From: Bacillus sp. FJAT-29790
Lineage (GTDB): Bacteria > Bacillota > Bacilli > Bacillales > Cytobacillaceae
Direction: 5' to 3'
DNA: 64,000 bases
Assembly (NCBI RefSeq): GCF_019039215.1
Contig: NZ_JAHNZZ010000001.1
Coordinates: 1,380,678 to 1,444,677 of the forward strand
Notes under the pieces: generated by a model
Told to the model about the DNA's origin: nothing
What the model saw: only the letters and a program-made list of their open reading frames with translations
Databases searched by the model: none
Position numbers and translations under genes: made by a program
Shown here: piece after piece, positions 53,565-62,384 of the stretch
How the letters are laid out: each line of letters opens with the position of its first letter
How positions within the stretch are numbered: position 1 is the first letter of the stretch

Positions 53565-53912
53565 TTACTTCCTCCTCCTAACAATCAACTGATCAATCAG
53601 TTCTTTCGCCAACGCCCATTCAGCAACTGCTTCTTCATAAGCCTTTTCTCCACTTTGGGTGATTTTATAATACTTTCGCCTTCCACCCTGACTTTCATTA
53701 CCCCAATAAGCTGTAATCAGCTGTTGTTTTTCAAGCCTCTTTAAGCTCGTATAAAGGGAGGGTTCCTTCAGCTCAAACTTCCCATTGCTTTGCTCAAATA
53801 TCGATTTAATTATTTCATATCCATAGTTATCACCATCAATCAACACCCGAAGGATCATCGTATCGATGTGTCCTCGAATGAGATCGCTACTAATTGGAGT
53901 CACTTTTTGCAT
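53565..53912 (-). CDS. PadR family transcriptional regulator
   Basis: 115 residues, winged helix: LIRGHIDTMILRVLIDGDNYGYEIIK, EPSLYTSLKRLEKQQLITAYW, GGRRKYYKITQSGEKAYEEA. AAGGAGGG precedes the ATG at 53912. First gene of a two-gene operon; a long perfect palindrome sits 28 bases upstream and is the probable autoregulatory operator. Confidence 0.9.
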   Translation of the reverse strand: MQKVTPISSDLIRGHIDTMILRVLIDGDNYGYEIIKSIFEQSNGKFELKEPSLYTSLKRLEKQQLITAYWGNESQGGRRKYYKITQSGEKAYEEAVAEWALAKELIDQLIVRRRK

Positions 53913-53939
53913 AAATACCCTCCTTGCTCCTATACATCG

Positions 53940-53963
53940 TATCACACATTACTATGTGTGATA
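53940..53963. promoter_or_regulatory. PadR operator palindrome
   Basis: TATCACACAT-TACT-ATGTGTGATA, a perfect 10-bp dyad with 4-base centre. PadR proteins commonly bind ATGT/ACAT dyads over their own promoters. Confidence 0.75.
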
Positions 53964-54116
53964 AAGTACTAAATGTTAAATAGATAAGTTTTGGCTAATA
54001 CCAACCAACATTCATCTCCCAACTACCCACCTGAGCTTCACCCTTCACATTCCTTGAGGTTGGAGTCTTCTTTCGGAAAATGATAAAATGGGAAAAAAAG
54101 ATAAGGAGTATTCAAT

Positions 54117-54794
54117 GTGAATTCGAAAAAAAGTGTCATTGAAAAATTAAATTTTAGTAAATATCCTACAAAACTCATTCTCCATGCCCCTGAAGACATA
54201 GATGACTTTAGTGAAATAGAATATGATTCATCTATTAAAAATGATAAATATCATCTTATTTTTATATTTGTTTTTAATTTAGAGGATATGTCCAAGCATT
54301 TACAGTTAGTGATTGAAAAACAGTTAATCGAGGATAACGGATATTTATACTTTGCTTATCCTAAAAAGAACAACCCACAATATAAAGAATACATAGAACG
54401 GGATAATATCTTTACAGGAATAAATATGAATGAGGAAGGATATGTTCATGGATGCAACTTAAAGTTTTCAAGAATGATTAGTCTAAATGATGTATTTACT
54501 GTGGTGGGGCTGAAATCTGCACCGCAGCGGGCGAAAAAGCCTACAAGCACCAAAAAAAATCAATGTGTCGATGACTATATTGTGCATGTTGAAGATATAA
54601 AGCTATATTTATACAATAAAGAGGATTTATTTAGGACATACGACCAGTTAACCTTTGGCTACCAAAAGGATTGGGCGCGTTATGTTTATAGTGCTAAAAG
54701 AAAAGAAACTCAAGAAAAACGATTGATGGAAATGGAGGCAATACTAGGCGAAGGCTATAAATCAATTGATTTGTATAGGCGAAAAAAGAAATAA
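54117..54794 (+). CDS. DUF3052-like/YdeI C-terminal domain protein
   Basis: 225 residues. The N-terminal half (KYPTKLILHAPEDIDDF, YHLIFIFVFNLEDM, YLYFAYPKK) resembles DUF3052. The C-terminal DQLTFGYQKDWARYVYSAKRKETQEKRLMEMEAILGEG is the YdeI/OmpD-associated helix pair. Function unknown. GTG start behind AAGGAG. Confidence 0.7.
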   Translation: MNSKKSVIEKLNFSKYPTKLILHAPEDIDDFSEIEYDSSIKNDKYHLIFIFVFNLEDMSKHLQLVIEKQLIEDNGYLYFAYPKKNNPQYKEYIERDNIFTGINMNEEGYVHGCNLKFSRMISLNDVFTVVGLKSAPQRAKKPTSTKKNQCVDDYIVHVEDIKLYLYNKEDLFRTYDQLTFGYQKDWARYVYSAKRKETQEKRLMEMEAILGEGYKSIDLYRRKKK

Positions 54795-54839
54795 TGATCA
54801 GTTAACCAGTCTATGGAAGGCAGATTCATATAGTAAATA

Positions 54840-54886
54840 CAAAAGAAGATGAACACTACATTTAGTAGCAGATCATCTTCTTTTTG
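54840..54886. terminator. Bidirectional terminator
   Basis: AAAAGAAGATGA/TCATCTTCTTTTT stem between convergent genes. Confidence 0.88.
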
Positions 54887-54937
54887 GAATGAGCAGTATC
54901 CCACAGATCCTTTTAAGAATCATTTTACAATCATATA

Positions 54938-57532
54938 CTATATACTTTCCTGCTTTAATGCATCAATAATATTCTCTTTTTTTACTTTGGCGCTGGAGTA
55001 TAGCATTGCTGAGCTAACGATGATAAATACGGCAGCAATTACATATAAAATACTTATCCAAGGAAGTGCGAATCCATAGCTAAAACTGTTCATCAATGCC
55101 CTGTGGATCAAATACATTACAATGAAGCTGACCGGAAGCCCGTAGAGCAGCGATTTTATTCCGTAAAAGATACTTTCATAATTCATCATTTTATTAAAGC
55201 CTTTTGGCGTCATGCCAACAGATTTTAGCATCGCAAATTCTCGTTTTCGAAGGGAAATACTCGTGGAGATCGTATTGAAAATATTCGCAATCGAAATCGA
55301 CGTAATTAACACGATAAAGCCATAAGTAAATACGGACATTAACATGATCAACTGTTCTTCCTGTTGTCTACTTTGGTACATATTGTGAACGTACATATTG
55401 CTTTCTTTCATTTCCTCGATTTCCTGTTGTGTTTTCATTGGATCGGTACTTTTTAGAATAAGATATTTCCAAATGTCGGCTTTCAACTTATCGGAGATCA
55501 ATTGATCCATGACTCGTTCTGAGACGATGATATTTAGCCCGCCTACCCCAGCTGGATGAATACCCATCGGAAATTGATCTGTCAATGCAACAATTTCCAC
55601 TTTATTTAAATACGTCTCTTCTTCTGTTTCCCGATCTTTATAGATTAAATCAATACTTTGACCAACTCTCGTATTGATGGCCTTCGTTTCGATATACTTC
55701 TTTGTTTCTATATCCTGTAAAGGAATTGTATCAATTACAATTGCAGTTAAATGGTTATGATCCCTTAACTTTTCGTAATCTGCTCCAACCTCCTTTGCGT
55801 ATGCTTGCAAGTATTCCTCATTTAATCCATGTATGTTAATGAAATAGGGGAATTTTCCGTTCTCAAGCATACTCTTATCATTCTTCACCATCTTTTGTAA
55901 TTCATCGGCGATCGCTGCTTCTTCAATCCAAGAATTCACACCTAACTCGTTAATCATACTATATTCCGCTACATCACCGAGAGAAGCAATCGATTTCATT
56001 AAGCGATCTTCTGTTTCAGTAGTCCCACTGGGTATTGATACTTGAATATCATAATTCACACCATCCTGTGAAAGTTCAAGCGATTTTTTCAAATTTGCGG
56101 TAAAAAATGACACGGCTAAAAACAGTACAATGCTAATGACAAGTGAAAAGACTGTTGCTTGATACCTGCGTTTATTTCTTTTTAAGTTTTTTAATCCAAT
56201 TTCTGCTTCGATTCCAAATAGCTTGCGAATGAGCTTCGACGTTTTTACTGCTTTCCTAGTAAGCTTAATATCGGCTGTTTGCCTAATCGCCTCAATGGCA
56301 GAGATCTTAGATGCCTTCATTGCTGGAAGATACGTTGAAATGAAAATCGTCATCATCGAAACTGCACTAGCAATCAAGATCGAAAAGGGTGTAACGGTTA
56401 ACGTTAACTTTTCGGTCATCCCTAATGCTCCTTGAATTATTGAGTTAATGAACCAAAAGGTAATGCCGATTCCGACAAGACCGCAAATAATGCCAATTGG
56501 GATACTGATCAACCCAATAATTACTCCCTCAAAAAACACCGAATTTCTTTTCTGCCTTTTCGTAGCTCCCACACTTGCGAGCATTCCTAAATGACGAGAA
56601 CGTTCTGAGACGGAAATTGCGAAAGCATTATAGATTAACGAAACAGAGCCAATAATAATGACCGCCATAATGATCGCTGATAATGAAAAAAGTGTACTTC
56701 GTAAGCCGTCGTTTTTTATTGCACCATAATAGCGTAGTAAATTATGATTAAATTGGATCGATTCTACTTTGTTTTTATTTGCTAATTCCTCTGCATGTGT
56801 GAATAAGGAGCTTTTGACCTTTTTTAATAAAACCGCCGCATTGACTGTATCGTTTGCTCCAATCATGCTTTCATCCACATAGGTAATGATCGTATATCCG
56901 GGCGCCCATGTTGGTTCCCATTTGGGTCGTTTTATGAAGCCTACAACCGTGTAGTTTCTTGTTGTTGTATTTTTTAAGGTTTCGGTAATTTCACCATTTT
57001 CCATATTTAATGGGTCAAATTGTTCTAGTCGGCTATCGTTAACTTCTAGGAATCGTTCGCCAACATCAAGTGTTAAACGATCACCAATCTCGTATTCTAC
57101 CTTCGCGTTCGTGGGAATTGCCTCTGAAATTACTACTTCATTGTTTGCTTGCGGAAGCCTCCCCTCACTCAATTCAATCGGAAACTGTTTAAAACCTTGT
57201 GCATTATACTCCTTGATAAACAAATATGGCTTGTTTTCATTTTGTCCCCCCTCTAAAAGGGCATAACCTCGATCTCGTGAGATCACAAGTGTTTTTGTTG
57301 CTTCATCATTTTTAACCGCTTCAAGCTGATCCTTGTTCACATCCTTATAAAGAACATGCCATTCTCCATCGTTTGCAATCGTCTGCCTTTGCATTAATTC
57401 CAAAAAAGATACCCCAAGCGTCGCAACAGCTGTCACCATGGCGACTGAAATAATGACGCCAATGAGTGTCACAAGCGTTCGTCTTTTGTTCTGCTTCAAA
57501 TGTCTTACCGTTAGTTTATTGACAATATTCAC
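54938..57532 (-). CDS. FtsX-like ABC transporter permease
   Basis: 864 residues with two FtsX domains. A first membrane helix (VTLIGVIISVAMVTAVATLGV) and large outside loop, three helices near 280-420 with SERSRHLGMLASVGATKRQ, then a second helix near 470, a second large loop, and a C-terminal triplet with LRKREFAMLKSVGMTPKGF. The paired outside loops fit MacB/LolE-type machines acting on envelope substrates or peptides. It is larger than BceB-type permeases. GTG start overlaps the ATPase stop by GTGA. Confidence 0.88.
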   Translation of the reverse strand: MNIVNKLTVRHLKQNKRRTLVTLIGVIISVAMVTAVATLGVSFLELMQRQTIANDGEWHVLYKDVNKDQLEAVKNDEATKTLVISRDRGYALLEGGQNENKPYLFIKEYNAQGFKQFPIELSEGRLPQANNEVVISEAIPTNAKVEYEIGDRLTLDVGERFLEVNDSRLEQFDPLNMENGEITETLKNTTTRNYTVVGFIKRPKWEPTWAPGYTIITYVDESMIGANDTVNAAVLLKKVKSSLFTHAEELANKNKVESIQFNHNLLRYYGAIKNDGLRSTLFSLSAIIMAVIIIGSVSLIYNAFAISVSERSRHLGMLASVGATKRQKRNSVFFEGVIIGLISIPIGIICGLVGIGITFWFINSIIQGALGMTEKLTLTVTPFSILIASAVSMMTIFISTYLPAMKASKISAIEAIRQTADIKLTRKAVKTSKLIRKLFGIEAEIGLKNLKRNKRRYQATVFSLVISIVLFLAVSFFTANLKKSLELSQDGVNYDIQVSIPSGTTETEDRLMKSIASLGDVAEYSMINELGVNSWIEEAAIADELQKMVKNDKSMLENGKFPYFINIHGLNEEYLQAYAKEVGADYEKLRDHNHLTAIVIDTIPLQDIETKKYIETKAINTRVGQSIDLIYKDRETEEETYLNKVEIVALTDQFPMGIHPAGVGGLNIIVSERVMDQLISDKLKADIWKYLILKSTDPMKTQQEIEEMKESNMYVHNMYQSRQQEEQLIMLMSVFTYGFIVLITSISIANIFNTISTSISLRKREFAMLKSVGMTPKGFNKMMNYESIFYGIKSLLYGLPVSFIVMYLIHRALMNSFSYGFALPWISILYVIAAVFIIVSSAMLYSSAKVKKENIIDALKQESI

Positions 57533-58212
57533 GGACGAATCACCTCATCCTTGGCAATCCTTCCATCTTCAATTGCAATAACTCTGTCAGCTTGCAAAGC
57601 AATCCGTTCATCATGGGTAATGACGATCAAGGTCTGATTATACGTTTTATTAAACATTTTTAATAAGTCAATGATTTCACTACTATTCTTACTATCTAGA
57701 TTACCAGTTGGCTCATCTGCCAGCATAATAGCAGGATTGTTGATCAATGCTCTACCAATTGATACCCTCTGCTGTTGTCCGCCGGAAAGCTGATTGGGCA
57801 GATGGTTTAAGCGATTTTGCAGATTTAAAATCTTTACAATATCATCTAACTGTTTCTTATCCACCTTATGTTCATCAAGCAGCAATGGCAGAGTTATATT
57901 CTCTTCAACCGTAAGGACCGGAATCAGGTTGTAAAACTGATAAATCAAGCCAATTTGCCTACGTCTAAAAATCGCCAACTGAGTTTCATTCAGCTTATAT
58001 ATGTCCGTATTATCAACGAGTACTTTTCCACTGGTCGGTCGATCCACACCGCCAAGCATATGCAGAAGCGTTGATTTTCCTGATCCGGACGGACCGATAA
58101 TCGCAATAAATTCACCTTTTTTTACCGAAAAAGAAACGTCATCTAGTGCCTTTACTGCCGTCTCGCCTTTCCCATATATTTTAGACAGATGTTCTATTTT
58201 TAAAATTTCCAT
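57529..58212 (-). CDS. ABC transporter ATP-binding protein (MacB/LolD type)
   Basis: 227 residues: Walker A GPSGSGKST, QFYNLIPVLTVEENI, signature LSGGQQQRVSIGRAL, Walker B IMLADEPTGNLD and H-loop VITHDERIA. Partner of the FtsX permease. TGGAGG precedes the ATG. Its promoter carries direct repeats likely bound by the adjacent response regulator. Confidence 0.92.
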   Translation of the reverse strand: MEILKIEHLSKIYGKGETAVKALDDVSFSVKKGEFIAIIGPSGSGKSTLLHMLGGVDRPTSGKVLVDNTDIYKLNETQLAIFRRRQIGLIYQFYNLIPVLTVEENITLPLLLDEHKVDKKQLDDIVKILNLQNRLNHLPNQLSGGQQQRVSIGRALINNPAIMLADEPTGNLDSKNSSEIIDLLKMFNKTYNQTLIVITHDERIALQADRVIAIEDGRIAKDEVIRP

Positions 58213-58244
58213 TGTATAACCTCCATATTATTGGTGTTGAGTTC

Positions 58245-58287
58245 AGTATATCTGTCTAAAATGACTTTCAAGTGACTGTAAAATGAC
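58245..58287 (-). promoter_or_regulatory. Response-regulator direct repeats and promoter of the ABC operon
   Basis: On the minus strand GTCATTTTACA, GTCACTTGAAA and GTCATTTTAGA follow each other with exact 11-base spacing (cores at 58287, 58276 and 58265), the pattern of OmpR-family regulator sites. A TATACT -10-like box follows at 58250-58245 with TTGAAA as a possible -35. Confidence 0.65.
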
Positions 58288-58389
58288 AATCTAGTCACTT
58301 AACGTTTATTGTAAAAAGCTGTTTTCGTAAACTTTATCTACGAAAAATATAATTTATCTAAGAAACTTAATGATTTATCTGCGAAACTA

Positions 58390-59391
58390 TTAAATGATTT
58401 GTTTATAAAATTTAATCCGAAACTGAGTGCCCTTTACTTTCCGATTCTTTACTTCGAGATCACCATTTTGGCTTGTGATAATGCTGTGAGCCATGGCAAG
58501 ACCTATGCCGATGCTATCCTCGCTTGCATTTTTTCCTTTATAAAAACGTTTAAATATATAAGGTATTTCTTCCTTTGGGATTCCTTTCCCGTTGTCAGTA
58601 ATGATGATTTCCGTAAACAAAGGGTTTTCTGAAAAAGAAATGGCAATCACTTCACCTTTAGGAGTATGCTCCAAACAGTTTTTTAAAATATTGATCATTG
58701 CTTCGGATGTCCAATTGAGATCACCGAGAAAAGAGACTGTGTCTTCGCCCTTTATTGAAACTGTTTGTTCTTTAATTTCCATCGGAATCAGAACAGGCTC
58801 TAGCGCTTTTTGAATTAACTTTCTCACCGCTATTTGATCTTTTTTGAATTGCACTGTTCCTGCGTCAATTTTCGATAGCTTTAAAAGGGAAGAAACAAGC
58901 CATTCAATCCGTTCAAGTTGAATACGAATATTGCGTGTAAATTCCGTTCTTTTCGCTTCTGGAAGCCCAGTATCACTTAACAAATCTGCCATCACCAACA
59001 TGGAGGTAAGCGGAGTTTTGAGCTGATGGGATATATCAGAAATCCCATCTGTGAGTGAGATTTTATCTTGTTGCAAAAGTGAGCGCTGCTCTGATAACAT
59101 GAGGGTCACTTTATAAATATCACTCTTCAAAATACTTAGCTCGCCCTCACGATTATCGCGAACATCAAGAGCATAATCACCGCCGCTAATTTGGCGCAAA
59201 TAGCCTGAAAGCTTTTCGATTTCACGATATCTCCAGCTTGTAAATAATAAGCTGCATCCAATTAGCAATACAGAAGTAATAAAAATGAGCGCAGCGGTAC
59301 TGAGCGAAAAAAATACCGAAATAACGGTCGCCACAAAGGTGATCGAGCACATCACTAGTATTAGAATTTGGATCTCGCGATTACGCAGCAT
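58390..59391 (-). CDS. Sensor histidine kinase with short extracytoplasmic loop
   Basis: 333 residues. Two adjacent membrane helices (about 7-50) with almost no outside loop, as in intramembrane-sensing BceS-like kinases. Then HAMP-like region, H-box DISHQLKTPLTSM, N-box INILKNCLEHTP, G1 ITDNGKGIP, G2 GIGLAMAHSI. ATG at 59391 after AAGGTGGG, overlapping the response regulator stop. Probably senses damage or flux through the nearby ABC transporter. Confidence 0.9.
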   Translation of the reverse strand: MLRNREIQILILVMCSITFVATVISVFFSLSTAALIFITSVLLIGCSLLFTSWRYREIEKLSGYLRQISGGDYALDVRDNREGELSILKSDIYKVTLMLSEQRSLLQQDKISLTDGISDISHQLKTPLTSMLVMADLLSDTGLPEAKRTEFTRNIRIQLERIEWLVSSLLKLSKIDAGTVQFKKDQIAVRKLIQKALEPVLIPMEIKEQTVSIKGEDTVSFLGDLNWTSEAMINILKNCLEHTPKGEVIAISFSENPLFTEIIITDNGKGIPKEEIPYIFKRFYKGKNASEDSIGIGLAMAHSIITSQNGDLEVKNRKVKGTQFRIKFYKQII

Positions 59392-59392
59392 G

Positions 59393-60076
59393 CTAATCAC
59401 CCACCTTATAGCCTAAACCGCGCACAGTTTTGATAATTGTTGGATTTTGCGGATGATCCTCTAGCTTTTCCCGTAACCTTTTTATGTAAACCGTTAATGT
59501 ATTATCATTCACGAAGTCCCCTGCCACATCCCAAATCCGCTCTAAAAGCTGATTTCTTGAGAGGACCTGTCCGATATGGTTAGCAAAGATAAGTAATAAC
59601 CGATACTCTAACGCAGTCAATGGAATTTCATCGCCATTTTTAAAAACCTTTCCCTCGAGTGTATTAATCCGAATATTTTCTATTTCAATTATTGCTTTTG
59701 TCTGATTCTGCTTATGGTATCTACGTAAAACCGATTTGATTCTTGAAAGAAGCTCACGAATACGAAAGGGCTTTGTTATATAATCATCCGCTCCCATGTC
59801 AAGTCCCATCACAACATTGACTTCATCATCAATTGCTGTTAAAAAAATGACAGGAATATCGCTCCGTTCTTTCACAATACGGCACAAGTCATAGCCGCTA
59901 CCATCCGGCAATGATAAATCAAACAAACATAAAGCGAATTGCTTTAAATCTTCGGCTAACACTTTTTTCGCAGTTGCAACATCATGACAAAGAACCGTTG
60001 AAAAGTGATCCTGCTGCAGTGAATATTCAAGTCCAGATGCGATCGTTTTATCATCTTCCACAAGCAAAATTTTCAT
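59393..60076 (-). CDS. OmpR/PhoB-family response regulator
   Basis: 227 residues. Receiver domain with phospho-acceptor Asp in LFDLSLPDGSGYDLC, the conserved Thr (IFLTAIDD) and Lys (DYITKPF). C-terminal winged helix ends in NDNTLTVYIKRLREKLED and TVRGLGYKVGD. AAGGGG precedes the ATG. First gene of the regulator-kinase operon. Confidence 0.94.
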   Translation of the reverse strand: MKILLVEDDKTIASGLEYSLQQDHFSTVLCHDVATAKKVLAEDLKQFALCLFDLSLPDGSGYDLCRIVKERSDIPVIFLTAIDDEVNVVMGLDMGADDYITKPFRIRELLSRIKSVLRRYHKQNQTKAIIEIENIRINTLEGKVFKNGDEIPLTALEYRLLLIFANHIGQVLSRNQLLERIWDVAGDFVNDNTLTVYIKRLREKLEDHPQNPTIIKTVRGLGYKVGD

Positions 60077-60313
60077 CTAATGATCCCCTTAACTTTCTTT
60101 ACTTTGAAAAACATCGAATTCCAACACAATATTTCGTAAATAATTTTTGTAAGATATATGCATGATAACATGAATAGATAAGGGTATCTTTAATATTTAA
60201 GGGAATATTGTATGAAGGAAATAGGGACGGAGCTTTTGTTTACTTAGCTAGTAATCCAAGCTATTTAGTAAATAGCCTAAATTAACTTTAAAAGGTAGTT
60301 TAATAATACTCGA

Positions 60314-60729
60314 GAGCTGATCTATTTGCCCTTTAACATAGTATTTCTCCAGTTGCAGTCCAATAGAGCTCATCTATTTGCCCTTTAACATGGTATTTCT
60401 CCAGTTGCGGTCCAATAGAGCTCATCTATTTGCCCTTTAACAGGATTTTTCATCAGTAACAGTCCAATAGAGCTCATCTATAAGCCCTTGAACAGGATTT
60501 TTCACCAGGAACGGTCCAATTGAACTGTTCTATTAGAACTTTAACATGAGTTTTCACCAGTAGCGGTCCAATAGAGCTCATCTATAAGCCCTTTAACACA
60601 GTATTTCTCCAGTTGCGGTCCAATAGAGCTGTTCTATTAGCATTTTAACATGAGTTTTCACCAGTAGTAGTCCATTAGAGCTGTTCTATTAGCACTTGAA
60701 CATAATATTTCTTCATTAGGGGTACAATA
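60314..60729. repeat. Tandem repeat array B, 52-bp unit, eight copies
   Basis: Eight units of exactly 52 bases from gagct(c/g) to gtccaata, with no indels. Units form two sub-types alternating in the variable middle (e.g. tatttctccagttgcgg versus gagttttcaccagtagcgg). Fills half of an 827-base gene-free gap between the regulator and bcrC. No ORF is supported. Confidence 0.95.
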
Positions 60730-60847
60730 AAATCATTTAAGGAGCCCCAAAAAGGCACATACGGACATCGGTAGTTGTTTCAAAGTTGGAATCTATAAAT
60801 GATTAATTTTTTGAAAACAACATTCCCATAGAAAAGATCCTCAATAA

Positions 60848-60891
60848 AAAAGGAGAAAACAACTTTGTTTAAATTGTTTCCTCCTTTTAAT
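60848..60891 (-). terminator. Terminator after bcrC
   Basis: AAAAGGAGGAAACA/TGTTTTCTCCTTTT stem with T run on the minus strand, just beyond the gene end. Confidence 0.85.
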
Positions 60892-60903
60892 ATCATTTTA
60901 AGA

Positions 60904-61479
60904 TCAAGAAGATTTATTAGCTCTATTTCTTTTACCAATAATTGATTCATAGATAGAAATAATCCAGTTTACAAGTGGGTCGAACCATCTTGATAATTTT
61001 ACAATCACATAGGAGACAACAATGGCCACAATTAAGCTGCCTAATACGTCAAACGGATAATGAACTCCCGCCCAGATACGGGAATAGCCTGTTAAAAGGG
61101 CTAAAATGAACATTGGAATACCGACTTTTTTATATCGAAACCACATGGCGATTGCGATCGCAAAAGCACCTGTCGAATGATCACTAGGAAATGAGGCATC
61201 CGCTGCATGAGGGATCAAGGTCTCGATGTGATGCGTAACAAATGGACGCGGCTCAAAGTAAATCAGAGAAATAAGAACATTTACAACTAACGCAACGACT
61301 CCTGTTCCACCGGCATATAATACAGCGCGTTTCATAGATTTCCCACCAAATACCCAAAGAACTAATAGTGTAAGTGCAAAAATGTAAATAGCATTATTCG
61401 TGATAAAAACCATAATGTTATCCAAAACATTACTATGACCAGATAGATTATGGATGCTTTTAAATAATTCGTAATTCAT
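60904..61479 (-). CDS. bcrC: Undecaprenyl-diphosphatase BcrC (PAP2 family)
   Basis: 191 residues, five or six membrane helices. PAP2 motifs in order: YFEPRPF, ADASFPSDHSTGA and SRIWAGVHYPFDV. Closely resembles Bacillus BcrC (same length and N-terminus). It regenerates undecaprenyl phosphate and confers bacitracin tolerance. Neighbouring two-component/ABC genes suggest an envelope-stress locus. Confidence 0.93.
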   Translation of the reverse strand: MNYELFKSIHNLSGHSNVLDNIMVFITNNAIYIFALTLLVLWVFGGKSMKRAVLYAGGTGVVALVVNVLISLIYFEPRPFVTHHIETLIPHAADASFPSDHSTGAFAIAIAMWFRYKKVGIPMFILALLTGYSRIWAGVHYPFDVLGSLIVAIVVSYVIVKLSRWFDPLVNWIISIYESIIGKRNRANKSS

Positions 61480-61702
61480 ATAATCAATCCTTTTCTTTAA
61501 TTTCCTTGATTAATTTAGAAGCTTTTTTTAGCACCATTTATATTAACACAATTGTTCTTTATATGGATACTGTCAACAATTCAACTCTAACCTATTTCAA
61601 GAATTGCAGCCGATCGTATTTAATAACTTAGTGAAAAATTGTAATAAACACCAAGTAAATAATCCTAATTTCCCAGCCTAATGTTAACCACCTCAGCAGA
61701 AA

Positions 61703-62257
61703 CTAATTAGGATAGTGAATTAAAACAATACATTTTACAGGGCTATTTCCGTTGTTCCTGTATATATGAGGCCTATCTGCTTGAAAAGTAATAGAGTCCT
61801 CGCTATCCACCACGTAAACCTCTTCCCCAATAACTACCTCTACCTTACCTTCATTTACAAAAATGTATTCTTCTACCCCTACATTATGTGCTTCTGATTT
61901 ATGCTCACATCCTGATTGGAGGATTATAGAAAAGACCTCAAACTGTTTTTCTGCATTAAATGGAAAAACGGGATATACCTGATACTGTCCATCGTTTTCA
62001 ACAACTGGCTTCAGGGAATTCTTTTTTATTACAGTAACTGATGGACGATCTCCACTTATTAGCGAAGTGAATGATAGACGTAATCCATTCGCTATTTTCC
62101 ACAGGGTTGTGACAGTTGGATTCGATTCACCTCTTTCAATTTGTCCTAACATCGTTTTACTAACACCTGTTATTTCAGATGTTTTATCTAAACTCAAATT
62201 TCTCTCCTTCCTTATTCGATTTATATTTTTGCCGATATTTTTATTAATTTGGTCCAT
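61703..62257 (-). CDS. XRE-family regulator with cupin domain
   Basis: 184 residues. N-terminal HTH (GKNINRIRKERNLSLDKTSEITGVSKTMLGQIERGESNPTV), then a cupin (EAHNVGVEEYIFVNEGKVEVVIGEEVY, DRPHIYRNNG). Such proteins sense a small molecule in the cupin. Divergent from the cysteine-synthase-like gene, which it probably controls through the inverted repeat between them. Confidence 0.9.
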   Translation of the reverse strand: MDQINKNIGKNINRIRKERNLSLDKTSEITGVSKTMLGQIERGESNPTVTTLWKIANGLRLSFTSLISGDRPSVTVIKKNSLKPVVENDGQYQVYPVFPFNAEKQFEVFSIILQSGCEHKSEAHNVGVEEYIFVNEGKVEVVIGEEVYVVDSEDSITFQADRPHIYRNNGNSPVKCIVLIHYPN

Positions 62258-62278
62258 GTCAGATCCTCCAAATAATTA

Positions 62279-62339
62279 TTTGTACGTTATATTGTATATC
62301 TGCACACTATATATTACAATGTACAATATAACGTACAAA
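62279..62339. promoter_or_regulatory. Long inverted repeat between XRE regulator and PLP enzyme
   Basis: Perfect 18-base arms (TTTGTACGTTATATTGTA, 62279-62296, and its reverse complement, 62322-62339) around 25 bases. The right arm with its flank contains the dyad TGTAC-N8-GTACA. Likely a pair of operators in the divergent promoter. Confidence 0.75.
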
Positions 62340-62384
62340 CGGGTACTATATTGTTTAACATGCCGAAAAAGGGGAGAATTATCT

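Noticed and set aside
62067-62384. N-terminal extension of the cysteine-synthase-like protein
   Set aside because: It crosses the regulator gene and the inverted repeat; the ATG at 62385 has a proper ribosome binding site and matches the family start.
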